From Salvia splendens (Eukaryota; Streptophyta; Magnoliopsida; Lamiales; Lamiaceae), in contig NC_056040.1 of NCBI RefSeq assembly GCF_004379255.2, positions 21,402,120-21,466,119 on the forward strand: a stretch of 64,000 nt of DNA, given 5' to 3'. The notes beneath the pieces were generated by a model that worked only from the letters and a program-made list of their open reading frames with translations, made no database searches and was not told the DNA's origin. Position 1 is the first letter of the stretch. Each line of letters opens with the position of its first letter. Shown piece after piece: positions 1 to 11,768 of the stretch. A program made the translations under genes and the position numbers.

Positions 1-162
1 ACATTCAAAGTGGTTTTCAGACACCTCAAATGTTTGCAGCTTCGAGTACCTCCCAAACTTTGTTGGTAATACACCTGATAGATTGTTGGTGAACAACTTG
101 ATATTTACCATTTGTGGTAATCTGGCTAAGTTTGCTGGGAATTTTAAAAACTTAACTGTTAG
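1..162 (-). CDS. Leucine-rich-repeat receptor-like kinase, partial exon at window edge
   Basis: The minus strand reads in one open frame from about 162 to the edge and gives two consecutive plant-type LRR segments. The key stretch is LPQMVNIKLFTNNLSGVLP, followed by a repeat beginning FGRYSKLQTFEVSENHF. This spacing and the NNLSG.LP core are typical of the extracellular LRR domain of plant LRR receptor kinases. An acceptor-like AG (after a run of A/T) precedes CTAACAG near 162, so this is probably the start of an exon whose remainder lies outside the window. No kinase domain is visible, so the class of receptor cannot be given. It may also be an isolated fragment, since nothing further upstream in 163-618 looks like LRR coding sequence. 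Confidence 0.6.
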
Positions 163-618
163 CTGATTTTTTTGAATCGATATAATTAATTTATCAAACA
201 TCCTGAACACATAATCACATAAGAAAAATTAAAAAGAGCATCCAAGGCGGACCCATAAATATCTGTAGTTTACTAAAAAGTTGAAGATTTCTCTTCAACA
301 TGTCTCTTCTTTTTCTTTTGATTTCTGAATAAACAAGAATCTTACATATCTTTCAACAGTCCACTGATCTATAATCCATGTCTATTGGAAGAGAATACAA
401 TGATCATTGTAAACTAATCTAATTATTTATCACGGGGCACAATACCCCAATATATCAACTCTCAAAAGCTTTAAACTACACTCGGATATGTACCACAAGT
501 CAGAAATTAGGCAGACTTGCATCTCATACACGGACTGGGTCTGTCTATTACTGGTGTGTCGGCTTAACCTTCAGCATCCGATACTGACATACTTTGTGTT
601 GCATAATGGAACAATGTC
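163..618. other. Gap between LRR fragment and RIT1-like gene
   Basis: AT-rich sequence. The plus-strand frame at 488-853 is a shadow of the last RIT1 exon. I see no further gene or repeat here. Confidence 0.5.
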
Positions 619-1599
619 TTATGAAACAGAGGGGATAGATTCTCCACCAAGGCACGCAAACACTTGTTTCAAGTTTCCCCTTGAAGGCCGCGCATTTATA
701 ATGTGCTTGCTTAGAAAAACTAACCGTCTCCGCAACTCCAGCTTCGTGAGTTCTCTCTTAGCGAACGACCTTCCATCATCAAAGTTTCCTGTTGGAGCAT
801 TTCACAGTCAGAGATCTTTGAATCACTTCCAAACAAAATTACTCAAAACCTAAAAAACTTGCGCCAGTATACCAGTGGACTTTTTTTCATTTTTAATACT
901 CGTTGCACAATTTGGTATTCAACCAATCACATAAATCCATGTGGACTCCGAGCAACTTGTACATATGAGCTCAAAGTTTAAATAAATACGAATGATTTCA
1001 TTAATCTAGGCACTATTGTATCACATTGAACATTCTAATAAGAGCGCATAACCTTAAATGCAGAAACTTATAACACATGCAGAGAGTAGTAAAATATCTT
1101 AATCCTACCTGCTTCATCAAAAAATGATGTAAAAACAGCCAGACAAACGCATACACTAATATCCTCTCCTGCAAAAATGTAAATGAAAAAAGATGTAAGC
1201 AAATGCTTTAGCAGTCGATGAAATTCTGTCCAAATCACAATGTATTAAATTATCATGCATAAACAATGTCATTAAGGAATATGGAGAGAAAGAAGGAACT
1301 GCAAATGCATTTATGTTGAGAAGCCAAACAGAGATAGACTGGCAACTAGATAGAAATAAACAAGTCAAATATAGGAAGAAGAGATGCATAACAGTACAAG
1401 ACATAATGATATATTACCATCGTTACATCTTTTACATTGAATGCAACATGAGAGCGCTTACCATTGCAACAGCAGATGAGGAGTGTATTCCCCTGTCTTA
1501 ACTGAGACTGGGCAAAGGTCAGAGCAGACGGAAGATTCCTTAACAAACTAAAACGGTCAAGTTTAGAGTCCTGTCAAAAAAAGAGCAAAGGGAAAACTG

Positions 1600-1800
1600 T
1601 TAATGTCAAGATAGGAGTAGAATATGATACTATTATTCAGTATAGTATACAAGAGACCTACACATATATATAGGGAAAAGTTCAAACTAGGTTACAAATA
1701 TATATATAAGGAAACCTTAAAACATTTACTCTACAACACTCCCCCTCAAGCTGGAGCATATATTGGTGGTGGCCAAAAGAAAGATAAGGAAATGCAGGAT
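1600..1800 (-). mobile_element. Truncated copia 3' end: polypurine tract plus LTR remnant in a RIT1 intron
   Basis: On the minus strand the sequence reads CTTGAGGGGGAGTGTTG, the usual copia polypurine tract running straight into an LTR start (TGTTGTAGAG, from about 1737). An LTR-like AT-rich stretch continues to about 1600. Some 60 bases before the tract also look like the tail of a copia element. No second LTR or pol sequence is present. It lies between the RIT1 exons at 1845 and 1570. Confidence 0.5.
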
Positions 1801-4392
1801 ATCAAAATCTATAAAAACAATTGATAATAATACAAACCAGAATTGGCAAGTGCAAATACATCCCAGGATTGTGGAGAGACACAGAAAATGATTCCCTATC
1901 ACAGTTCAATATGCAGCAGGTCGGAGGGGCTTCCATGGCTGCAAATTAGGACATCATTAAAATGGGTTTGAGATCTATATTCACAAATCCACAAAGCACA
2001 TCTTGTAAAAAAAATCAATTTTTTACAACCCCACAAAATCACAACAAAAATTTAGGTTTTTCTCATCCTGCTTACTCCCAACTTCATCTGTACAATTCTA
2101 GGATGATCTATTACATTCATAGTTTAGAACTCATTTACTAAGTTAGGATAAAAATGGTTCAAACTGAATATTTTTTCCTCACTTAAGGACAAATATTTTA
2201 GATCAGAAAGGAAAAATCAACAATTTTTCCAAGTCAAAGATGCTGTACGAGTAATACCAAGTAGAGATTTGCAAACTGCAATGTTGGTTGAGCCCAAAAA
2301 CGATATGCGATGATGGTAACTTGATTTATCATCCTCAGGAATTGTTCCGCTATCCAACTGTAATGACTCTTCTATCAGAAACTCATTTGCGCTCCCAGGG
2401 CACTTAGAAGCTCTGACAGACAATTGCGGTGCATGTTCTCCCCTGTGTGCACGACAAACACGGTCTTTTTCAACAATATTTGCAATCTTTTGATTACATG
2501 TGTCAGGACCTGATCTTATTATATCATTCACATGTTTCCAGAAAAGATCTGGCGATAAGCCTCTAGCCCAACTCTCCTCATCATCTCCAGCTCCAGCAAT
2601 ATAATTCCAACTAAATTCGGATGTAGTTCGCTTCTGAGAGCCACTTAAAGATGATGTCGAAACAAGTATGATAGGTGTGAAATCCCAAGAATCATATTCA
2701 GGTACTTCATTTAACCAGATAACAGTTTTTGTGAAATCCATAAGGGTCTTAGAGGTTTCCTCAAAGCTAATGCAATAGAGGCAATATCAGCTCCACTAGC
2801 CTCTAATTCCATGTCCCAACCTTCCAAACGCTTTTCAATCATTTCTTTCTCAGTTTGAGAAACCCAAAGGGGAAGATACAAGGAACAATCCCTGATAAAA
2901 TGGGCATTGGTCAGGATTCACTGGCTCATTTAAGATGCCTGATTGCTATTGAAACAAAGAAATGGAGGTCAACACTGATGCATGTGAATATTAGAAGCAC
3001 GTATTCAAGCTAACGAGAATATTCAAAAGGACAGCAAGATAAAATGGGCAAAATTGGAAACTGTTATAAACTTATTATCCAACAAATGAATGAGAAGGGA
3101 CGTCAGGGGCTCATCAGCATGCAGGATATCAAAGAGAGATGGCAATTGCTGCAAAATTCAACAACATACAAGTGTGCAATGAGTCACTACTAATACTTGC
3201 AAGTTGCAACCTTCACTTTATATTTACAAGCTACATCCAAAACTTGAGCTCATATCAGATTACATCTGGCTGAAGGTAGAATCTAATGCATGGGCAAACT
3301 CAAAAGAAATGAAGTTTAAGCAAACTAAACTTAATAGCAGAACTGCAAAATATTTTCATTCAAGAGTTTGCCAAGAATGAAACACAATAAAACTCATAGT
3401 TTGTGCCCTAGTTAATTGAATATGAGGCAGCACAAGCATACAAGTCGGTAAATGCAAGAATATCAAGAGGCTGGTTTACACTTGCGATAGATTATTAGTT
3501 CCTACTTTCTAAGACACAAAAATATTTCTAAATAAAAGAACTATAAGATGTGTATTTTTTTTATTCTTTTGAATGCACTTCACGTCACAATTGGTTTCTT
3601 CCCTTCATTTCTTGTAAAAAAACACTGGGGGGATGCTTGCAGAATTGGGGGAAGGAAATGGAAAAGAATATGGTGGTCTTAGAAGGAAATGTCGTATAAC
3701 TAATAATTTCATTCCATATCTCATTCCTAGGGATGAGCCATATCCCCTAAATGTTGGGGAGTGGCAGTGAGCACCCAGAAAACTGAAACCTTCAATTTTA
3801 CAGAACAAAAAAGACTCAACTTTCATTAAACTTGGACCCAAGCCAAACCAAGTGATGTTATAACCGATCCATGATGTTGCAACACAAAATGTATTTTTTT
3901 ATTGACAATGAGTTTAACACGGGAAAAACCAAAATCTTCACTTATGATATAACTAAAAACCATTGATCTTTCAACATATCAATTAGAACACTAAATTCTT
4001 ATGACATAAATGCTTTTGTGTCTTGACTTACACAAATTGTTACATTTTGCAACCTAATCCCCTTTTATGATAGTTAACCATTCAAACATTAAATTTTTCA
4101 CTACAACCCTTCAGTATATCTCAACTCCCAAGTTTTCCTATTTTTGAGTTATATTCTGTTTTTCAACAATAAGGTTAGAGAGCCCTATTGCCATTGCAAT
4201 AAAATTCTTAACAACTTCACCATCGGTAATCTGTTTATAGTTCTACTTTTCTAATTTCCAAACTCAAAAAACAGCACATGTGAAGTTCAGAGTTATAACT
4301 GATCATTATATGCCACAGTCTGTTTAAGACCAGAGGCGATGATCAAAGAGCTTTGTGCATCCCAAATAGTTGACGCATAACAGAAGTAAATT

Positions 4393-4440
4393 ACTCCCTC
4401 CGTCCCTTAAATTTTGTCACATTTTGTCACATTTTTTCAA
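4393..4440. repeat. Stowaway-like MITE terminus fragment
   Basis: TACTCCCTCCGTCCCTTAAA is the terminus shared by many MITEs in this window. No matching opposite end was found nearby, so this is a truncated copy within a RIT1 intron. Confidence 0.4.
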
Positions 4441-5712
4441 GACAAACAAGTTTTACTAGGTCAAGGATAAACTTCAAGAGTAAATAGTAATACATGCAGG
4501 CCAAAAAAACAATATCTATACTTAGATTCTGCGGACAATCACATCTGTCCAGTCTTTTCTTATAATTGAAAATTGCACGATTTAAGACACAAGTCCAAAT
4601 TGGAATAGTCTTTGACATGCTATCAGGAAACCTCTTCCCTTTCCGTGTTGAATCAACAATGATACATCCTCCCTTCTGTGCTACCCACCAAAAAGCACAT
4701 AGACAAGTCAATATACTTTGTAAACTGCTGCAACTGACTTAAAAGCATAATAAGACACATAAAACACAATTCATTCTTGGTAAAGTTAGCCACTTTATCT
4801 AAAAAAATATGTTCTGACTAGACTCAAGTCACTCAATAAACGAAATCATATGTGTTGCTCGTCATCAACAAGGAACCAAGCAAGGTTCAAAAAGTTCTAC
4901 ATTTACATTGAGGACCTACACACATCAACAGCAATTATAAAATTGCTGCCACGGGTCTACTGAATTTCCACTAGAAATTAATCGCCAAATGAGCTTGGAG
5001 ATCACTGCCAACATTATAACCCCACACATTCTGTTGTAGTTTACTAAATTTTAAACAGAAACTAATATTTTAAACAAGCACAAACCTAAGGTATTGCATC
5101 AATTTTCAAACTACTCATGGTTGTGTGCTATGCTATGAAGGCCACAACGAAATGCAGACTCGTTCTTCGCCAATTGATGAGTTTATGTATTATCAGCACT
5201 CAATTAACTTCAAATAACGCATTTGGGATTATAATTCAATGTAAAAGCAACAGATATGGGAGAGGAGCGGGAGTTCCGGCCATAGCTGCGCGATTTCTCC
5301 AACGAAGATGGAGTCCTCGTAGATGGAGCGCAGGGCGTTGTACAGGCTGCTGTCTCTGCGCTTTATGCTCCGACAGATTTTGTATATGTTTTGGCTTCGT
5401 CTCTGCTCCTCCTCCTCCATTGCTACTCAGTCCTGAGTTGACTGCGACTCCAATCGCTGGTTTATAGACTCAAAATTATGGAATAGTACTGTTTTCACTT
5501 TTAAAGCAAAAAAAAAAAAATCGAAAAAATTGAGAGACGCATGACCCTTCTCTCTCGGGCTTTTTCTTTTTTAGTTCTAGGCTACAAATAACATTCCTCG
5601 ATTGTACTGGATTTTTTTTTATTCTGCCTTTGAGAGAGACACATGACCTCCATGCGTCTCCTTTTAATGAAACACATGACAATTATGTGTCTTTAAGGGA
5701 GAAGGGTAAGGG

Positions 5713-7857
5713 TCATGCGTCTCTCAATTTTTTCGGTTTTTTTAACGATGCATAAGAGTCATGCGTCACAGAAAGAGACGCATAAGCGTCATGCGTCGCA
5801 ATTTTTTTTAATTTTATTAGACGACGCATAAGCGTCGATTGCGACTCATCTTGGCTTTGTGAGTATGGGCGACGATTCCAATCAGGCTCAGGCTGGCTTG
5901 GAGAATACGGGGGACGGTCCCACTGTGACTTAGACTCATGCACCGGGTATGAAGACCACTGGAGTGGGTCATGCTCTGGATTCAGCGGCTCTGGTACTAC
6001 ATAATCGGGATGCGGCTACGACATCCTAAACTGTTTTGTGAAGCCGTGTCCCCCATTCCGAACACCAGGCACTCCACGACGCCGTGGAACTACTTCTGGT
6101 TGATAAGGCATGACCACATCTTGATGTTGAGAAGCCGGGTACTCCATGACATTAGTGTTGTTTGTAGATTGGAGGACATTCCTAACAATTTCTCGAATCT
6201 GGCGCATTCGTGGGTCCATTTCGTCTTCAGTGGTTAAATGGAAAACCTGTTGAAAACCCTAAACCTAGAAAAAAAAATGATACAAATATCAATACGAAAC
6301 AATCTATAACACATGACAGCATATAGTTTAATATAACAAACTTACAAATAGTCTCATCGAAGCAGTCGACTCGTTCATCCCAGCAGTGGACTGTGCCCTA
6401 GGCTGAGTCAGGTACGTCACTGTAATCCTGTTATACCACGCCATATACCTCGGGCTCATAGGAATATTCATTGACATCGGTGCGGCGTCTTCGGTAGCCT
6501 GAAACCTCTCATACCTCAGGTCCCACTCCCCAATGTAGAACTGATGCGTGTTTTCCCAGTTGTTGCCCACGCCAGTCATTTTTTCCCAAATGATCGGCAT
6601 TCTTTAGCATCCTGTCTACATATTGAGGTATATCATGATACCGATTGAACTGTCGGCGCACTCGTCTAGACTCATGTGCCTCGACATAGGCCCAACACAC
6701 CAAGTAGGTATCGCACAAAGAGCATCCATTCACATCACTGCAGTAGTCAGGCATACGTCAAATTAACTTTATAATAAATTCATAAATGAAGTCTAAATTG
6801 AAATAATATTCACCTGGCCAGGTCTAATCAGAGATATTTGGTCACGGTAATGCTCAACCGAGTGTCTAGGAGCATTTCCTATCTGCGTTGTTCTTTTCCA
6901 CCTATACATAAAATTGATGTAAGAAAATAACCCAAGATGCATAAAATTGATGTAAGAAAATAACCCAAGATGCATAAATAAATAAATATTTAGATATATA
7001 TCTGGCGCCACATGGTGTATATGGCTCGTGCACGACTAAACCTATGAACGAAGGCCTCAATGTGGGCATTCTTTCCCACACACATAGCTGCAGAAGGATC
7101 ATGGGCCCGCCCAACTCTTTCCTCTTATCCATGGAAGCCTCGCACAGATAATGATAATGGTAGGACAAAGCCGCACTTCCCCAACTAATAGTCTTCACCT
7201 CTTCCGGATCCTCAAGCGCATTCAACCACATAAATGGAACCTTACACCCCGTGGTGTCTGGTAGAATGAGACCTCCTAACAAAATTAGGGCTTGGATACG
7301 TGCCCTTTGGGTGTATACGTACGTAGGTAGGTCATCACCCGGAGGCATCCTCGTCTGGTTGATCAGCGCGGTCATCAGCAAACCGTCTTGCTTTGTCTCT
7401 GTGGAAGTATCTGGTATCCATCCCAACAGATCGCGGCACTTGTTGGTCCAATCTGGATAGTTGACATGATAGTCACGCCCTGTGAAAACGTGATCGTCCG
7501 CCCTCAAGCCCCAAATGGCTTGCACATCTTCCAAGGTCATCGTCGCCTCTCCGATCGGTAGATGGAAAGTGTGTGTCTCCGGCCTCCAACGCTCAATCAA
7601 AGCCGTGATCAGCTCATTGTCGACCTTCATCGACCTCCCACAATGCATCACGCCTTTGAAACCAAAGGCGTCAACCCAATACCTCACATTCTCATGAATG
7701 TCGACGTCCCAAGTCTTACTTTCTGTCCTTCGGACTTTAAATACTTGTGTTGTGCCCTCTTTCATTAGTTTATTTGAAATGTGATGTTTCTGCAGATATA
7801 GCCGGACGGGTCTTCGGGTCCATATAATAATTGTCCGCTTGAACTTGAAATCTCCAT
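5713..7857 (-). pseudogene. Plant mobile domain (PMD/MAIN-like) gene inside the MULE, decayed
   Basis: The likely start is ATG at 7857, giving MEISSSSGQLLYGPEDPS, the usual N-terminus of transposon-associated PMD proteins. A one-base shift near 7800 is then needed to continue with LYLQKHHISNKLMKEG. The PMD core follows in one frame to about 7000 (THTFHLPIGEATMTLEDVQA, IWGLRADD, RARIQALILLGGLILPD). Further exon-like blocks lie at about 6903-6815 (RWKRTTQIGNAPRHSVEHYR), 6735-6350 (CDTYLVCWAYVEAHESRRVR; YIGEWDLRYERF) with another frame change near 6570, and 6230-5713. The last has an in-frame TAG at 6016-6018 and runs into the inverted repeat. PMD proteins occur both as host genes (MAIN, MAIL1, linked to silencing) and inside transposons. 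The lesions suggest this copy is not functional. Confidence 0.72.
6908..6975. repeat. Two-copy 34-bp tandem repeat
   Basis: The unit ATAAAATTGATGTAAGAAAA plus 14 further bases occurs twice head to tail within a probable intron of the PMD gene. It explains the doubled peptide at the end of the longest minus-strand frame here. Confidence 0.85.
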
Positions 7858-9684
7858 CTAATCTAAGTACATATTCACAAAACAACAATTACAAACTCAC
7901 ATTTACAATACAAATAACATATACTTTCAAATTCATCGGCAAAATAAGAACACATCATAAACCAAATGATTCACTCCAATTCAACACAATTCATGATTTA
8001 TAATGCATAATATAACTACTAAATTAGAATGTTAAATTAAAAGATACATTTCAAACCATACTCTATTATCTAATAACAACCAAAATCACAACACCAAGCA
8101 TCTCAAACATATCAAGAACTATACAATAGAATGAATTTCACCAATAATATCCATAACAATTAACAAAACAACAAAACATCGGCTAAAATTGAGCAATTTG
8201 TTGTAAACCCTAATTTACAAAATTGAGAGAAATCTAAACAAAATATGCAAATTAACAACAAATAAGGGAGGAATGTTGAAAGATTGAATGAAACTTGCCG
8301 GAATACGAGGGGAAATCATCGAAATTGCCAATGAAAAATTGCCAAGAAATCACCTTTCTCTCTTTCTGTTGCTTCTGAATAAGGCTACTGCCTCTCCCTC
8401 GTCTGAATTATGCGAATTAGAGACGCATGAGGCTCATGCGCATCTCCCTAAGACGCATGACGCTCATACGTCGTCTAATAAAATTTTAAAAAATAGCGAC
8501 GCATGACTCTTATGCGTCTCTCTTTGTGACGCATGACGCTTATGCGTCTTTAAAAAAATTCGGAAAAAATTAAGATGCGTCTCTATAAAAGACGCATAAT
8601 TGTCATGCGTTTAAAAAGAGACGCATAAGGGTCCCTCATGCGTGTTGCGAAATAAAAAAAATCCAGTATACTCGAGGAATGTTAATTGTAGGCTAGAACA
8701 AAAAAAAGAAAAAACCCCTTCTCTCTCTCCTCCTTCCAATGCCGGCGACAACAGATCACCGCCTCCACTTTGGCCTCTTCTTCTCTTTCTGCTCCGACTT
8801 CTTCGCTTTCTTCCTGGAAAATTGACATTGGGAAGTTACAAAGAAATTTGAAGATAAATTTATGATTGGTGCCTGAAGCTGGGAGGTGAAATCGGCGCCG
8901 TCTCAGCAATGGCATTTTATTGCCTCTCACGAACTGCTCGGAGCCTCCAGCTCCGCCACCGTCACTGTTCTCTCTCCGCCGCGCAAATTTATTTCCACTC
9001 GCCTCCACCCTCCGCCGACTCAGGCCGGCAATCGTGTCGTCGCTTCCAAGTCTCCGGAACTTTTCACTCGGAAAATAAATTTAACAACGACTGCAATTCA
9101 TTACGGTCAATTGGAGCCTATCACCGTCTTCTCCAGTATTCAAGCTTTTCAACTGCGTCATCCGATGGGAAACGAGAAGAGTAAAAAATTTCCAAGGTTA
9201 ATGAATGTGATCGGCCGTGGATAGATGTTTATTTACCGGAAAAGGTGCGGCCACTATGCTCAGCTGGCGCGGCTGGACAAGCCGATTGGAACTTGGCTCC
9301 TGGCCTGGCCTGGCCTTGAAAATGGGAAAACGCCAACTCGGTTGGCATGTGTAAAGAAGCAGTTTTAGGCATAATGTTGAGTTTGATCTAAGTGGTTTAG
9401 TTGACAGACTTAAGTTCATGCAGCATTTTGTGCTAGTGCGTTTGAATCCCACTTACAGCATTTTGTGCTAGGTGTTGGATCATGTTTGCTCGAGCATGTT
9501 CCTTGATAATTGCTTCAAGCACTAACCATAGATGACTGTTTTTCTTAGTTGTATTCACCCTGAGAATGCACACCCAAAGAATGAAAGAAGATAATTGTGA
9601 TGATTCGGAAGTTTACTGAGGTGATATTTTGGGTTTAAAGGTCAATTACGATGGCGGCAGCTCCAGAGAGCCTTCCGGATATTA

Positions 9685-11651
9685 GGCCATCCACAACGCT
9701 GTTCCTATACCGTTCCTATACCGTTCCTTAAACCACTATTTGAGGGCCCCACTGTACTTTTTTACTCCATTCCTTAACTAAGGAACGGAACCTGCAATCC
9801 TTCGTTCCTTAACCGTTCCTTAACCGTTCCTTAAATTACTATTCATTCAATTTCATTTTTTTTATTTCCAACCCAATTCAATTTAAATAAACACACTTTA
9901 ATAAAAAACAAACACACTTTATTAAAAAACACACAACATTAAAAAAAATTAAACTTAAACTTAAAAAAAATAAAAAAAGCACACAATTAAAATCCTAAAA
10001 ACATAAAAAACACAAAATAAAAAACACACAATTAAACGTGGGAAAATAAAAAAACTACTCCGCCGGCGAATCATCCTCCGGAGGCGGTCGAGGTTGAGGG
10101 GGAGTCGGAAGGCCAAGTTGTGCTGCCATATACACAATTCCGTTCCACCAGGCCGTGAATTGGGCGTACGAGAAGCGGGAAGTGTCCGCCATTGTGGCGG
10201 TCATGTACGCCACCGTAAGTGTGTCCGAGCCTCCCCGCGAGCCCGATCCCGAGGCCGACTGGCTTGATTCGCCTAGGCCCTTCCTCGCTCTAGCCGTCTT
10301 CGCCGCCTTCGTCCCTTGCGGCCGACGGCGCCCACGGCTGGATCCCCCGTATTCGTCGGGCGTTGGATCCCCAGTACCCCAAACACCTGCGGTGTACCCT
10401 CGCTGGCCTCACCGGTGTCACCAGACGAGTAGCGGCCGCTCGCCGTGTGCTTCGTGCGCTTTGAGGTTGAGCCCGAGCTCGAGCGGACACCGCCGGCCCA
10501 CCTTTCCTAGTCCTTGACGAGCTGCCAAATATCAACATATTTGAACTGTAGGCCTGTGTCCTGGTAGAAGACGCGCAAAGCCGCCCTCAGAATGTCGGCG
10601 CCCGAAGCTCCGCTTTGGTAGTTCGCCGCTTCGGCCGCGTAGATGCCGCAAAATTTTTTGACCTGTGCGTCGACTCGGCCAAAGTGAGCACGGAGCATTG
10701 TATATTTGCGCTTCCGGGCCCCTTTCGGCTTAGTCTGGTGGTAGACATCACGGACCTTTTCCCAGAAGCACTTGGCGGCTTGTTGGTTCCCGACGATGGG
10801 ATCGTACGAGACGGTGAGCCAGGCGGTGTACACCGCCTTAGTTTCTTCGTTGTTGTACGGATGCCGGCCCAGATCCTCCAGTTCCTCCTCCTCCTCCTCC
10901 TCGGGTGCCTCAGACGCAACCCTAGAGCTTCCACCGCCTCGGCTTCCTCCCTGGGTGGGTTCTACAGGGATATCCTCCCGAATCTGGGACAAACCCTGAG
11001 AAAGCCGCGAGCCGGGTGGTCGAGCGTAGGCATCCACATCGAAAGTGGGTGGTTGGTACCCACCCGGCGTCGCCGACCCCTGGGTGCCCGACGTCGACGA
11101 CCCGGAACCACCTAGTGTGTTGTACATGGTCTCCCAATCGCCGAACGCGTTGAGATCCCACCCACCGGAGCCGCCACCGCCGTAATTCCCGTCGCCGGAC
11201 ATTTTGTGAAGGAGATTGAAATAGAAAATTGGAGAGGAATTGATGTTGGTTTAGGAAGAGTAGATGTGTAGTTGTGTGTGAAATGTAATAAATTAGGTGT
11301 ATTTATAGAATAAGAAAATAAAAATAAAAATAAAAAAAATTAAAAAAAAGTTAAAAAAACGGTAATATGACCGTTTAAAAAAAATTTATAAAAATATATT
11401 TTTTTAAAAAAAAAATTAATTATTGCGTCATCGCTGACGTGTCCCACTCGCGGGCCGGCGAGTGGGAAGCACGCACGAAGCGGGGAGCGCCACGTCGCCC
11501 GAGCGCGTGGCGGCACAAGCCGTGCCGCGTTCCGTGCCGTCGGCACGCGGAACGGAATGGGAGCGGAACGGTGCGCCGCAACGCGTTCCGCGGCGAAACC
11601 GTTCCGGCGGAACGGCACGCGGAACGCCGGCGGCACGCATTGCGGGTGCCC
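9685..11651 (-). mobile_element. Harbinger/PIF element inserted in a COQ2 exon
   Basis: The ends are GGCCATCCACAACGCTG and, reverse-complemented, GGGCACCCGCAATGCG. They are imperfect inverted repeats flanked by TTA on both sides (9682-9684, 11652-11654), the PIF/Harbinger target duplication. Subterminal zones are rich in short CCGTTCCT / GGAACGG repeats, possible transposase binding sites. The element carries only the Myb/SANT-type second gene, on the minus strand; no DDE transposase is present, so it would need a helper in trans. Confidence 0.85.
10057..11202 (-). pseudogene. Harbinger Myb/SANT-like accessory protein (second ORF), decayed tail
   Basis: A 231-residue frame (11202-10507) starts MSGDGNYGGGG and has a Gly/Ser-rich N-terminus, an acidic run (EEEEEEELEDL) and a Myb/SANT-like trihelix region with WLTVSYDPIVGNQQAAKCFW. 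In PIF/Harbinger elements this protein binds the terminal DNA and helps bring the transposase to the nucleus. The frame ends at TAG after IWQLVKD, but the same frame continues with family-like sequence (WAGGVRSSSGSTSKRTKHT). After one more frame change it reads RFSYAQFTAWWNGIVYMAAQ to a stop near 10057. The longer tail is thus cut by one stop and one shift. Confidence 0.75.
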
Positions 11652-11768
11652 TTAAGATGATGATACTTTTTGGTACAGGGGCGTTGCTGTTGCGTGGCGC
11701 AGGGTGCACTATTAATGATCTAGTAGATCGAGATATTGACACCAAGGTAGATATCAGTCTAAAATTGT

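Larger units (their letters stand above)
619..5420 (-). pseudogene. RIT1-like tRNA A64-2'-O-ribosylphosphate transferase gene, probably broken
   Basis: Known RIT1 adds phosphoribose to A64 of initiator tRNA, which keeps it out of elongation. Exons read on the minus strand: 5420 to about 5255 (start MEEEEQRR; SIYEDSIFVGEIAQLWPELP), 4675 to about 4515 (KGGCIIVDSTRKGKRFPDSM), 2891-2258 (LYLPLWVSQTEKEM; GAGDDEESWARGLSP), about 1944-1845 (LNCDRESFSVSLHNPGMYLH), 1570-1462 (FSLLRNLPSALTF), 1168-1109 (GEDISVCVCLAVFTSFFDEA) and 788-619 (NARPSRGNLKQVF, then stop). The last four junctions have clean AG/GT sites in matching phase. Three oddities argue for decay: the exon expected between 5255 and 4675 (a conserved segment of the family) is not recognisable, the exon ending near 4515 lacks a donor in the right phase, and a run of five A near 2725 puts the two halves of exon 2891-2258 one base out of frame. 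The identity is secure; loss of function is inferred. Confidence 0.78.
5557..8718 (-). mobile_element. Mutator-like element with ~300 bp terminal inverted repeats
   Basis: The left end starts GGGCTTTTTCTTTTTTAG and the right end, reverse-complemented, starts GGGGTTTTTTCTTTTTTT. Both continue into GGCTACAAATAACATTCCTCG / AGCCTACAATTAACATTCC and then a long block of GACGCAT/ATGCGTC sub-repeats, so the arms match over about 280-300 bp (5557-5840 and 8420-8718). A 9-bp direct repeat TTCTCTCTC flanks the element at 5548-5556 and 8719-8727, the target-site size of Mutator elements, though the motif is of low complexity. No MURA transposase frame is present; the only gene inside is a plant-mobile-domain gene on the minus strand. 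It is therefore non-autonomous or a decayed carrier. It sits between the start codons of the divergent RIT1-like and COQ2 genes. Confidence 0.8.

Noticed and set aside
5117..5467. Plus-strand frame of 116 residues
   Set aside because: It overlaps RIT1 exon 1 on the other strand and has no family features.
10155..11115. Plus-strand frames of 120 and 166 residues
   Set aside because: They are opposite-strand shadows of the Harbinger Myb/SANT gene, kept open by its GC-rich codons.
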